This document shows, piece after piece, positions 54,840 to 63,119 of a DNA stretch of 64,000 nt (within the stretch, counting starts at the first letter, position 1; each line of letters begins with the position of its first letter). The stretch is taken from the NCBI RefSeq assembly GCF_003122325.1, contig NZ_QFBC01000008.1, positions 62,001 to 126,000 of the forward strand, in the 5' to 3' direction. The position numbers and the translations under genes were made by a program. Origin of the DNA: Rhizobium album (GTDB taxonomy: Bacteria > Pseudomonadota > Alphaproteobacteria > Rhizobiales > Rhizobiaceae). The notes beneath the pieces were generated by a model, which was not told where the DNA came from, searched no databases, and was given only the letters and a program-made list of their open reading frames with translations.

Positions 54840-54890
54840 TCGACTTCGCCGGCAGTGACATTTCCGCCGCCGGCGATTTCTGCTCAAACT

Positions 54891-54934
54891 CCTGAAGCGT
54901 TTCCGGTGAGTCCGGTCACCGGAAACGCTTCAGG
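54891..54934 (+). promoter_or_regulatory. Large perfect hairpin between binding-protein and ATPase genes
   Basis: CCTGAAGCGTTTCCGGTGA (54891-54909) is repeated in perfect inversion at 54916-54934 with a 6-base loop. At 19 bp it is the longest stem in the window. A TTTT run lies 9 bases downstream, so it may act as a partial terminator. The remaining 170 bases to the ATPase start show no gene. Confidence 0.65.
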
Positions 54935-55105
54935 GAATTGTTTTGACGGAATGATCCGGGGCGAGGCGATCTCGCCCGGCTGGAACTCCTCCAGCGCGAC
55001 GAAATGGCAATCCCACCATGCATGCATATCGAACGTTTTCTGCGACTTCGCCACCGAAGAACGGCAACCCGCTCCACAAAGTTCCTTTCCGACAAGGTGA
55101 CCTCG

Positions 55106-56611
55106 ATGACCATGGCAAGCAGTTCCTATCTGAGAATGGAGAACGTATCGAAGACATTCGGGCGAGCGCAGGCGCTGTCGAACGTCTCGCTCGATGTTCG
55201 CTTGGGCGAAATTCATGCCCTGATGGGTGAGAATGGTGCGGGCAAGTCCACACTCATGAAAATCCTGTCGGGCGCGTATCTTCCAGATGCAAACTCCGCG
55301 ATCTACATCGACCAGAAACGCGTCTGGATCTCCGGACCCCATGCGGCCCAGGCGCTGGGCATTTCCATCATTTACCAGGAGCTGTCGCTCGCGCCGAACC
55401 TTACCGTCGCCGAGAACATCTATTTGGGGCGGGAGATCTCGCGAAGCCGGTTCGTCAGCCGTTCGGCCATGGAGGAGGGCGCCCGGAACATCCTCAAGAG
55501 GCTGAATGCCAATTTTGGACCGCGTGACAAGGTGGGACAGCTCTCGATCGCCGAACGGCAGCTCGTTGAGATCGCCCGCGCGCTGAACTTCAAGTGCCGG
55601 ATACTGGTAATGGACGAGCCGACCACAACGCTTTCGGAACGGGAGACGGACAAGCTGTTCCAGCTCATGCGTCAGCTCCGGTCCGACGGGATGGCGATCG
55701 TGTATATCAGCCACCGGATGAACGAGGTCTACGAACTTGCGGACCGGGTTTCGGTGCTGCGAGACGGCACATATGTCGGAACCCTTGATCGCTCTGATAT
55801 GGTTCCTGAAACCGTCGTGCGGATGATGGTGGGCCGCGACGTCAGCTCTTTCTACAAGAAGGGCCATTCCCCCGAAGGTGAAATGGGGACCGTCGCCGTT
55901 CGAGTCCAGGGGGTCGGCGACGGGCGGCGTGTCCACGAATGCAGTTTCGATGTTCACCGGGGCGAGGTGTTGGGCATCGCGGGCCTCGTCGGCGCAGGCC
56001 GAACCGAACTGGCCCGCCTGGTATGCGGAGCCGACCGCAGAGCGAGCGGGACAATCGAACTCGACGGTCGCCGGATCGACATCCGCTCCCCGCTGGACGC
56101 GCAGCGATCCGGCATCGCCTACCTTACCGAGGACAGGAAGCAATTGGGCCTGTTCCTTGACATGAGTGTGTCGGAGAACCTCAACCTCGATGTGATCGAG
56201 AGGGATTCGAAATTTGGCTTTCTCAACCGGATCGCAGCGCGCCGGCGCAGCAGGAAGGCCACCGAGCTTCTAAGCATCAAGGCAGCGTCTTCCGACGTGG
56301 CCGTGGGCAGCCTGTCGGGGGGAAACCAGCAGAAAGTGCTTCTGGCGCGGCTGCTTGAGACGAACCCGCGTTTCCTGATCCTCGACGAACCGACGCGAGG
56401 CGTGGACATCGGCGCCAAATCCGAAATCTACAAGCTCATCGACGACCTCGCGAAATCAGGCATCGCGATCGTCGTCATTTCGTCTGAACTCCCGGAAATC
56501 GTGGGCATTTGCGACCGGGTGATCGTCATGCGCGGGGGGCGCATCGCCGGGTCGCTCAAAGGCCCCGAGATCACCCAGGAAAACATCATGGAGATTGCGA
56601 CCTCCGCCTGA
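55106..56611 (+). CDS. Ribose-type ABC transporter ATPase (two nucleotide-binding domains)
   Basis: 501 residues in two ABC domains. First: Walker [10 protein letters not shown], signature [15 protein letters not shown], Walker [16 protein letters not shown]. Second: degenerate Walker [10 protein letters not shown], signature [14 protein letters not shown], Walker [17 protein letters not shown], which keeps the Glu that is lost in the paralogue encoded at 23199. The start is ATG 55106 with AAGG upstream; ATG 55112 is possible. It lies 265 bases after the binding-protein gene, beyond the long hairpin. Confidence 0.92.
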   Translation: MTMASSSYLRMENVSKTFGRAQALSNVSLDVRLGEIHALMGENGAGKSTLMKILSGAYLPDANSAIYIDQKRVWISGPHAAQALGISIIYQELSLAPNLTVAENIYLGREISRSRFVSRSAMEEGARNILKRLNANFGPRDKVGQLSIAERQLVEIARALNFKCRILVMDEPTTTLSERETDKLFQLMRQLRSDGMAIVYISHRMNEVYELADRVSVLRDGTYVGTLDRSDMVPETVVRMMVGRDVSSFYKKGHSPEGEMGTVAVRVQGVGDGRRVHECSFDVHRGEVLGIAGLVGAGRTELARLVCGADRRASGTIELDGRRIDIRSPLDAQRSGIAYLTEDRKQLGLFLDMSVSENLNLDVIERDSKFGFLNRIAARRRSRKATELLSIKAASSDVAVGSLSGGNQQKVLLARLLETNPRFLILDEPTRGVDIGAKSEIYKLIDDLAKSGIAIVVISSELPEIVGICDRVIVMRGGRIAGSLKGPEITQENIMEIATSA

Positions 56612-56658
56612 TCTCGATGGTGAGGTCGGCTTGAACTTTGAATTTGATGGGAACGGAT

Positions 56659-57681
56659 ATGACATCGCCAGACACTTCGACACAACAAATGCAGATCCGG
56701 AATCGCTCGGTTGGAGCCACGATACGGGCAATGGGAATGCTTCCCGTCCTCATTCTGATCGCACTGCTCTTCCAGGTCCTTTCCTCATACGCGGAGACGG
56801 GCGAGTCCTTATGGACAGCCGGCCGGTTTCTGACCGTCGGCAACCTCTCGATCGTCGCCCAGCAGGCGTCGATCAACACGGTTCTCGCCGCAGGCATGAC
56901 GTTCGTCATTCTCACTGGCGGCATCGACCTTTCGGTCGGCTCCATCCTGGCCGCCTCGGCGATGTCCGCCCTGTTGGTCTCCCTCATGCCGGGTTTCGAG
57001 CACCTGGGCTTGCCTGCCTCCTTGCTGGTCGGCCTGGTCCTTGGGGCGATGAACGGCGCCCTCATCGCGTTCGCAAAACTCCCGCCCTTCATCGTTACGC
57101 TGGGGTCCATGACGGCGGTGCGTGGTTTTGCCCGCTTCCTGGGCAGCGACAATACGGTTTTCAACTCCGATCTCACTTTCGCATTCATAGGCAATGGTTC
57201 CCTTTTCGGCGTGCCATGGCTCATGATCATTGCTCTCGCGACGGTGCTGGTGTCCTGGGTCATTCTTCGCCGCACCGTTCTGGGCGTCCGAATTTATGCG
57301 GTAGGGGGCAACGCCGATGCCGCACGGCTGTCGGGGATCAAGGTCTGGTGGGTTCTTCTTTTCGTCTACGGCGTCTCCGGCCTCCTGGCCGGGCTCGGCG
57401 GGGCGATGTCGGCAGCCAGGCTGTATGCTGCAAACGGGCTTCAGTTGGGCCAATCTTATGAACTTGACGCAATCGCGGCCGTTATTCTCGGTGGGACCAG
57501 CTTCGTCGGAGGTGTCGGGTCGATCTGGGGCACCCTCATCGGTGCGATGATCATCGCGGTGCTGTCAAATGGCCTCATTCTGACGGGTGTAAGCGATATC
57601 TGGCAGTTCATAATCAAGGGGTTCGTCATCATCGGGGCCGTAGCGCTCGATCGTTACCGTGTTGCCGGTGCCCGCACCTGA
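56659..57681 (+). CDS. Ribose-type ABC permease (RbsC family)
   Basis: 340 residues; ATG 56659 has GGGAACGG just upstream, and ATG 56647 is an alternative. The family signature AGMTFVILTGGIDLSVGSIL is at about residues 80-100, with GVRIYAVGGNADAARLSGIK in the coupling region and GGTSFVGGVGSIWGTLIGAM near the end. The single permease would form a homodimer with the ATPase and binding protein encoded upstream. The 211 bases after it, to 57893, show no gene. Confidence 0.92.
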   Translation: MTSPDTSTQQMQIRNRSVGATIRAMGMLPVLILIALLFQVLSSYAETGESLWTAGRFLTVGNLSIVAQQASINTVLAAGMTFVILTGGIDLSVGSILAASAMSALLVSLMPGFEHLGLPASLLVGLVLGAMNGALIAFAKLPPFIVTLGSMTAVRGFARFLGSDNTVFNSDLTFAFIGNGSLFGVPWLMIIALATVLVSWVILRRTVLGVRIYAVGGNADAARLSGIKVWWVLLFVYGVSGLLAGLGGAMSAARLYAANGLQLGQSYELDAIAAVILGGTSFVGGVGSIWGTLIGAMIIAVLSNGLILTGVSDIWQFIIKGFVIIGAVALDRYRVAGART

Positions 57682-57893
57682 CGCCGGAATTCGGGTGGTT
57701 GCAGGGGGAATCCCAGGCTAAGGCATTTTCGGCGGCGTTCGCCGGGAATGCTGTTGATGTGTTAAGCATTCGGGTTCCGGCTCCGATGCTTTGCATGGAT
57801 TCCCAGGTCGCAGGCCTTCAGCCTGCGGCGTTGCAGGCGGCGAGGTGCCGGCCCTCCATCATGGCGACGGTTTGCCTGAGCGAAACCTTGGGC

Positions 57894-58769
57894 TTACGCC
57901 GATGCGGGCGCAAGTTTGCGGGCAATGTCGAAGAATGCGCTCACCAGCTTGCCGTTGGCGCGCTCGCGAAGGCAAATCAGGGCCTCGTCCATCAGCATTT
58001 CTGGCGCGTCTATCTCGATCGGGATGAGGCGATTGTCCTGCCCGAATTCGGCAGAAGAGACAAAGCCTATCCCGCCACCCGCCGCGACGATCTCCCGAAC
58101 GGCTTCGCGTCCTTCGGCTTCGATGAGAGGTGTAAGCGACGCGTTGCATTGCCGTGCCATCACCTCCAGTTTCTGGCGGGTCTTCGAACCCTGTTCACGC
58201 ATGACCAGGGGGTGCTTCAAAAGCTCGGAAAACGAGATCCGCTTGGTATCGGCGAGAGGATAGTCGCGGCTCGCGAAAGCGATGATGGGCGTGGAATTGA
58301 GTTTCAGGATTTCGAAGTCGCTGGATTGCGGGATTTCTCCGAGGACGCCGATGTCCGCTTCGTAGGCGTGCAGGCTGGTGATGACGGACTCCGTGTTGCC
58401 GGCATCGATCGAGACCTGTACCGAGGGGTAGGCGCGACGGAAGGCGGCGAGGATGTGCAGGAGGTGGTGGGCGGCGTCGGCGACGATGCGCAGCCTTCCC
58501 GCGCGCAGTGCGCGCGATTCCGACAGGAGGTCGAGCGCCTGCTGCTCGATATCGAACATGCGCCGGGTGACTTCGAGAAGCTGTTGGCCAGCCTGCGTCA
58601 GCGTCACCTGTTTCTTGTTGCGGTTGAAGAGCAGGACATCGTACTCTTCCTCCAGTTTGCGCACCTGGTCCGAAATGGCGGGCTGGGTGAGAAACAGCGC
58701 CTCCGCAGCGCGAGAAAAGCCGCCGTGGATCGCCACGTTGTGAAAGGCGCGGAGTTGCACATAGCGCAT
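57894..58769 (-). CDS. LysR-family regulator of the phosphonate genes
   Basis: 291 residues from ATG 58769, where the classic LysR N-terminus begins (MRYVQLRAFHNVAIHGGFSR, then AAEALFLTQPAISDQVRKLE); the longer frame to 58925 adds an unlikely extension. The C-terminal co-inducer domain has type 2 periplasmic-binding features. It is divergent from the Na/Pi transporter gene and next to phnWAY, matching regulators of 2-aminoethylphosphonate use in alphaproteobacteria. A similar 19-base sequence occurs in its promoter region and before phnW. Confidence 0.9.
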   Translation of the reverse strand: MRYVQLRAFHNVAIHGGFSRAAEALFLTQPAISDQVRKLEEEYDVLLFNRNKKQVTLTQAGQQLLEVTRRMFDIEQQALDLLSESRALRAGRLRIVADAAHHLLHILAAFRRAYPSVQVSIDAGNTESVITSLHAYEADIGVLGEIPQSSDFEILKLNSTPIIAFASRDYPLADTKRISFSELLKHPLVMREQGSKTRQKLEVMARQCNASLTPLIEAEGREAVREIVAAGGGIGFVSSAEFGQDNRLIPIEIDAPEMLMDEALICLRERANGKLVSAFFDIARKLAPASA

Positions 58770-58803
58770 GAAGGTCGGCTTTCTATAATATGAAGCTATG
58801 CGT

Positions 58804-58822
58804 TTATTAAAACTAACGATTT
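58804..58822. promoter_or_regulatory. Candidate LysR binding site 1
   Basis: TTATTAAAACTAACGATTT between the divergent LysR and transporter genes matches TTATACAAAAGAACGATTT at 60561-60579 before phnW at 15 of 19 positions. This lies 35-53 bases from the LysR start and 63-81 from the transporter start. Confidence 0.45.
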
Positions 58823-58884
58823 GATTTATGTAAAGCGGCAAAGGATAATTCGGAGATTTCCACTCTCTTTGCGGATCGCGCCCC

Positions 58885-60537
58885 ATGACCCTTCCGGCCG
58901 TCGCCCTCGAACTTGCCGCCGCCACCGTCCTTCTGCTCTATGCCGTCAGTCTTGTGAAGAAGGGTGTCGAGGCGGCCTCGGGCGATATGGTGGCGCGCAT
59001 CGTCGGCGGTGGCGGCGGGCGGTTGCGCGCCGCGTTCTACGGCTCTTTGGTGGCGATCGCCCTGCAAAGTTCGACGGCGGTCGCCATGCTCGCGGCCGGC
59101 TTTGCCGTCAGCGGTGCGCTGGCCCTCGATGCGGGGCTCGCGGTGCTGCTCGGCGCCGATCTCGGTTCGGCGCTGGTCGTCAAGATCCTCTCCTTCGACC
59201 TGCACTGGCTGGCGCCCCTCCTGATCGTCGGCGGTGGTCTCCTCCATCTGAAGGCGCGTTCGCGCAGGGCGGTGGAAGCGGGGCGCGGGTTGCTTGGCAT
59301 CGGCCTTCTGCTGCTGTCGCTGCAGATGATCGGCCATGCGACGCTGCCGCTGGCGCAAAGCCCGCTGCTGCCGTCGGCCATCGCTTTCCTCGGCAAGGAT
59401 GCGCTGACGGTCATGATCCTCGCCGTGGCCTTCACCTGGGCGTTGCATTCCAGCGTGGCGGCGATCCTGCTCATCCTGACCTTCGCAGCGAAAGGGATCG
59501 TGCCGCTCGATGTCGGCATTCCGCTGGTTCTCGGCGTCAATCTCGGCGGCGGGCTGATCGCCCTCTGGCTGACCCGTGGCCTGCCGGTCGAGGGGCGCCG
59601 CCTGCCATTGGGCAACCTCCTGTTTCGCGCATTGTTCAGTGCGGCGGCCTTCGCGCTGTTTTCGCTGCATGCGCCTTTCGACTGGCTGCCCGGCGATACG
59701 GTCGCCGGCAGGCTCGTCAACCTGCATGTCCTGTTCAACGCCGCGCTGGTTCTGATCGGGCTCGTCGGCTGCGGCCTGATGGGACGTCTCGTCCGGCTTC
59801 TCACGCCGGAGGCGGCAAGCGAAGGCGAACTGACGGCCCATGTCAGCGCCCTCGACCGCTCGCTGATCGACAAGCCGGCGCAGGCGCTCGCGGCGGCGGC
59901 GCGGGAGGTGCTGCATATGGGCAACCTCATCACCCGGATGCTGGAACCCGTCATGACGGTCATCCACTCGCCGACGCCGGAAGCGGTCGAAGCGCTGCGC
60001 CGCGTCGATGGCGATATCCACAGGGCTCACAGCGAGATCAAGCTCTATATCGCGGCCGTCAACCGCGGGGTGCTCACCGAGGCGCAGTCGCGCCGGGGCA
60101 TCGAACTCACCGAGGCGGCGATCCATCTCGAATATGCCGGCGACGTCGTCGCCAAGAGCCTGCTGCAGATGGCCCAGGAGCGCCTCGACGGCGCAGGGGG
60201 CTTTTCGCCGCAGGGCTGGCGGGAACTGACGCTGCTGCATGGCGCGGTTTTTTCCAACGTCCGGCTCGCCGCCAATCTGCTCGTCTCGCCCGACCCCGTC
60301 ATCGCCCGCGAGATGGTGCGGCAGAAGGAGCATGTGCGCAGCCTCGTGGAGGCGAGCAGCAAGAACCATCTGGAACGCCTGCGGCAGGGTCTCGCCGCTT
60401 CCATCCAGTCCAGCGACATGCACCTGGAGATCGTGCGCGCGCTGAAGGAGGTCAATTCTCTGGTCACCACCATGGCCTATCCGCGTCTGCGGGAGACTGG
60501 CGACCTGCTGGAAAGCCGTCTGGTGCCTGCAGTCTAG
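58885..60537 (+). CDS. Na/Pi cotransporter family protein
   Basis: 550 residues. The N-terminal 330 hold two Na/Pi-cotransporter repeats with the QSSTAV-type motif (ALQSSTAVAMLAAGFAVSGA) and its degenerate second copy (ALHSSVAAILLILTFAAKGI). The C-terminal 200 are a PhoU-like helical domain (LEYAGDVVAKSLLQMAQERL). Relatives move phosphate with sodium. Within the phosphonate cluster it could export or import the phosphate freed by PhnA, or carry a phosphonate. It starts at ATG 58885. Confidence 0.87.
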   Translation: MTLPAVALELAAATVLLLYAVSLVKKGVEAASGDMVARIVGGGGGRLRAAFYGSLVAIALQSSTAVAMLAAGFAVSGALALDAGLAVLLGADLGSALVVKILSFDLHWLAPLLIVGGGLLHLKARSRRAVEAGRGLLGIGLLLLSLQMIGHATLPLAQSPLLPSAIAFLGKDALTVMILAVAFTWALHSSVAAILLILTFAAKGIVPLDVGIPLVLGVNLGGGLIALWLTRGLPVEGRRLPLGNLLFRALFSAAAFALFSLHAPFDWLPGDTVAGRLVNLHVLFNAALVLIGLVGCGLMGRLVRLLTPEAASEGELTAHVSALDRSLIDKPAQALAAAAREVLHMGNLITRMLEPVMTVIHSPTPEAVEALRRVDGDIHRAHSEIKLYIAAVNRGVLTEAQSRRGIELTEAAIHLEYAGDVVAKSLLQMAQERLDGAGGFSPQGWRELTLLHGAVFSNVRLAANLLVSPDPVIAREMVRQKEHVRSLVEASSKNHLERLRQGLAASIQSSDMHLEIVRALKEVNSLVTTMAYPRLRETGDLLESRLVPAV

Positions 60538-60560
60538 GACCATAAATTAAATCGATAAAT

Positions 60561-60579
60561 TTATACAAAAGAACGATTT
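60561..60579. promoter_or_regulatory. Candidate LysR binding site 2, upstream of phnW
   Basis: TTATACAAAAGAACGATTT lies 60-78 bases before phnW in an AT-rich gap. It resembles the site at 58804. Just before it, ATAAATT (60542-60548) is inverted at 60558-60564. A separate promoter for phnWAY is therefore likely. Confidence 0.45.
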
Positions 60580-60638
60580 TACAGATATGTCTTTCCGCCG
60601 CATTGTCGTCTCCAGATCAGTAAACGTGAGGACGGACC

Positions 60639-61829
60639 ATGCCAAACACTGCTTCTGCCCCGCTTGAAACGCCCAGGCTCGGCGAGCCCTATCTGTTGAC
60701 GCCTGGCCCGCTGACGACGGCCTACGCCGTCAAGGAGGCCATGCTGCGAGACTGGGGTTCGTGGGATGGCGATTTCCGCGCCATGACCGCCGACCTGCGC
60801 CGCCAGCTTCTCGAAATCGCCGGCGACACCAAGGGCGAGTTCGATTGCGTGCCGATGCAAGGCAGCGGTTCCTTCTCGGTGGAGGCCATGCTCGGCAGCT
60901 TCGTGCCGAAGGACGGCAAGGTGCTGGTGCTGAGCAACGGCGCCTATGGCAAGCGCATCGCCCAGACGCTCACCTATCTCGGCCGCGACCATGTGGTGAT
61001 CGACAAGGGCGACTACATGCCGCCGCGCGGCCCCGAAGTCGCCGCCGCACTGGATGCCGATCCGGCGATCAGCCACGTTGTCGTCGTGCATTGCGAGACG
61101 AGTTCCGGCATCCTCAACCCGCTCAAGGAAATTTCCGACGCGGTTTATGCGCACGGCCGCAAGTTCCTGGTCGACTCGATGAGTGCCTTCGGCGCGGTGC
61201 CGGCCACCATCGACGAACTGCGTTATGAGGCGATCGTCTCTTCCGCCAACAAATGCATCGAAGGTGTGCCGGGCTTCGGCTTCGTCATCGCCCGCAAGAG
61301 CGAGCTGGAGGCCGCCAAGGGCCGCAGCCATTCGCTGGCGCTCGATGTGCATGCTCAGTGGGACTATATGAACAAGACCGGTCAGTGGCGGTTCACGCCG
61401 CCGACCCATGTCGTTGCCGCTTTCCTGGAGGCGTTGCGCATCCATCGCGAGGAAGGCGGCGTTGCCGCCCGCGGCGCACGTTATGCCCGCAACCGCGACG
61501 TCATGGTCTCCGGCATGCGCGAGGCCGGGTTCGAGACGCTGCTTGCCGACCGCTGGCTGTCGCCGATCATCGTCACCTTCTTCAGTCCGGCCCATCCGGC
61601 CTTTGCATTCGACCGCTTCTACGCCCTCATGAAGGACAAGGGCTTCATCATCTACCCCGGCAAGCTGACGGTGGTGGACAGTTTTCGCGTCGGCTGCATC
61701 GGCCGCATGGACGAGCATGTCATGCGCCGCGTCGTGGACGCTGCCCGCTCTTCGCTTGCCGAAATGGGTGTCGACGATGCCGCGCCCCCGGCCATCGCCC
61801 TTGAAGAACGCAGCCGTCTTGCGGCCTAA
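60639..61829 (+). CDS. phnW: 2-aminoethylphosphonate:pyruvate transaminase
   Basis: PLP enzyme that converts 2-aminoethylphosphonate and pyruvate to phosphonoacetaldehyde and alanine. 396 residues, class V fold. LLTPGPLTTAYAVKEAMLRD is the family N-terminal signature. The PLP Lys is residue 205 in SSANKCIEGVPGFGFVIA, and the PLP-binding Asp is in FLVDSMSAFGA. It is followed 18 bases later by phnA and then phnY, the arrangement of the phosphonoacetate route in Sinorhizobium. Confidence 0.95.
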   Translation: MPNTASAPLETPRLGEPYLLTPGPLTTAYAVKEAMLRDWGSWDGDFRAMTADLRRQLLEIAGDTKGEFDCVPMQGSGSFSVEAMLGSFVPKDGKVLVLSNGAYGKRIAQTLTYLGRDHVVIDKGDYMPPRGPEVAAALDADPAISHVVVVHCETSSGILNPLKEISDAVYAHGRKFLVDSMSAFGAVPATIDELRYEAIVSSANKCIEGVPGFGFVIARKSELEAAKGRSHSLALDVHAQWDYMNKTGQWRFTPPTHVVAAFLEALRIHREEGGVAARGARYARNRDVMVSGMREAGFETLLADRWLSPIIVTFFSPAHPAFAFDRFYALMKDKGFIIYPGKLTVVDSFRVGCIGRMDEHVMRRVVDAARSSLAEMGVDDAAPPAIALEERSRLAA

Positions 61830-61847
61830 CGAAGAATGGAACTCCCG

Positions 61848-63110
61848 ATGAACCAGATGTCCAAGATCACCGTTACCGCCAACCGGCGCACCTATCCCTG
61901 GCCGAACGTCCCGGCGATTGCCATCTGCCTCGACGGCTGCGAGCCGGCCTATCTCGACGAGGCCATCAAGGCCGGCCTGATGCCGACGCTGGAGCGCATC
62001 CGCAAGACCGGCACGGAGCGCACCGCGCTCAGCGTCATCCCGAGCTTCACCAACCCGAACAACCTGTCGATCGCCACCGGTCGCCCGCCGGCGATCCACG
62101 GCATCTGCGGCAACTATCTCTACGAGCCCGCGACCGGCAAGGAAGTGATGATGAACGACCCGCGTTTCCTGCGCGCGCCGACCGTCTTCAAGGCCTTCTA
62201 CGATGCCGGCGCCAAGGTCGCGGTGGTAACGGCGAAGGACAAGCTGCGCGCCCTTCTCGGCCACGGCCTGGCATTCGACGACGGCCGCGCGATCTGCTTC
62301 TCCTCGGAAAAGTCGGACACGTCGACCAAGGCGGAACACGGCATCGACAATGCTTCGGCCTGGCTCGGTCGTCCGGTGCCGGAAGTCTATTCCGCCGATC
62401 TCTCGGAATTCGTCTTCGCCGCCGGCGTGAAGCTCCTCAAGGAATTCCGTCCCGACGTCATGTACCTGACGACCACCGACTACGTGCAGCACAAATACGC
62501 GCCGGGCGTGCCGGAGGCCAACGCCTTCTACGAGATGTTCGACAACTACCTGACGGAACTCGACGCGCTGGGTGCGGCGATCATCGTCACGGCCGACCAC
62601 GGCATGAAGCCGAAGCACAAGGCGGACGGCAGGCCTGACGTCATCTACGTGCAGGACCTGCTCGACGAATGGCTCGGCAAGGACGCCGCCCGCGTCATCC
62701 TGCCGATCACCGATCCCTATGTCGTGCATCACGGCGCACTCGGCTCCTTCGCCACGGCCTACCTGCCCGAGATGGCGGACAAGGAAGAGATTATCGAGCG
62801 GCTGAAGGCGATCGACGGCATCGATGTCGTGCTTTCGCGGCCGGAAGCCTGCATGCGCTTCGAACTGCCGGACGACCGGATCGGCGACATCGTGCTGATC
62901 TCCTCGGAGAACAAGACGCTCGGCACCAGCGAACACCGGCACGATCTTGCCGCGCTGAACGAGCCATTGCGCTCCCACGGCGGTCTCACCGAGCAGGAGG
63001 TGCCGTTCATCGCCAATCGCACGCTGCCGGAGCTCTCTTCGGCCGGAACGCTGCGCAACTTCGACGCCCTCTATTACGCGCTCGTCGCGGCCGCGCAGCC
63101 GGCGCACTAG
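61848..63110 (+). CDS. phnA: Phosphonoacetate hydrolase
   Basis: Di-zinc enzyme of the alkaline-phosphatase superfamily that splits phosphonoacetate into acetate and phosphate. With ATG 61848 as start (420 residues), the nucleophile is Thr68 and the zinc ligands fall at Asp29, Asp211, His215, Asp250, His251 and His377. These are the numbers known for the Sinorhizobium meliloti enzyme, which supports this start over ATG 61836. It lies between phnW and phnY. Confidence 0.95.
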   Translation: MNQMSKITVTANRRTYPWPNVPAIAICLDGCEPAYLDEAIKAGLMPTLERIRKTGTERTALSVIPSFTNPNNLSIATGRPPAIHGICGNYLYEPATGKEVMMNDPRFLRAPTVFKAFYDAGAKVAVVTAKDKLRALLGHGLAFDDGRAICFSSEKSDTSTKAEHGIDNASAWLGRPVPEVYSADLSEFVFAAGVKLLKEFRPDVMYLTTTDYVQHKYAPGVPEANAFYEMFDNYLTELDALGAAIIVTADHGMKPKHKADGRPDVIYVQDLLDEWLGKDAARVILPITDPYVVHHGALGSFATAYLPEMADKEEIIERLKAIDGIDVVLSRPEACMRFELPDDRIGDIVLISSENKTLGTSEHRHDLAALNEPLRSHGGLTEQEVPFIANRTLPELSSAGTLRNFDALYYALVAAAQPAH

Positions 63111-63119
63111 GAGGAAGCC

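Noticed and set aside
57810-57826. GCAGGC/GCCTGC hairpin between the last importer gene and the LysR gene
   Set aside because: Only a 6-bp stem with no T-run on either strand; too weak to call a terminator.
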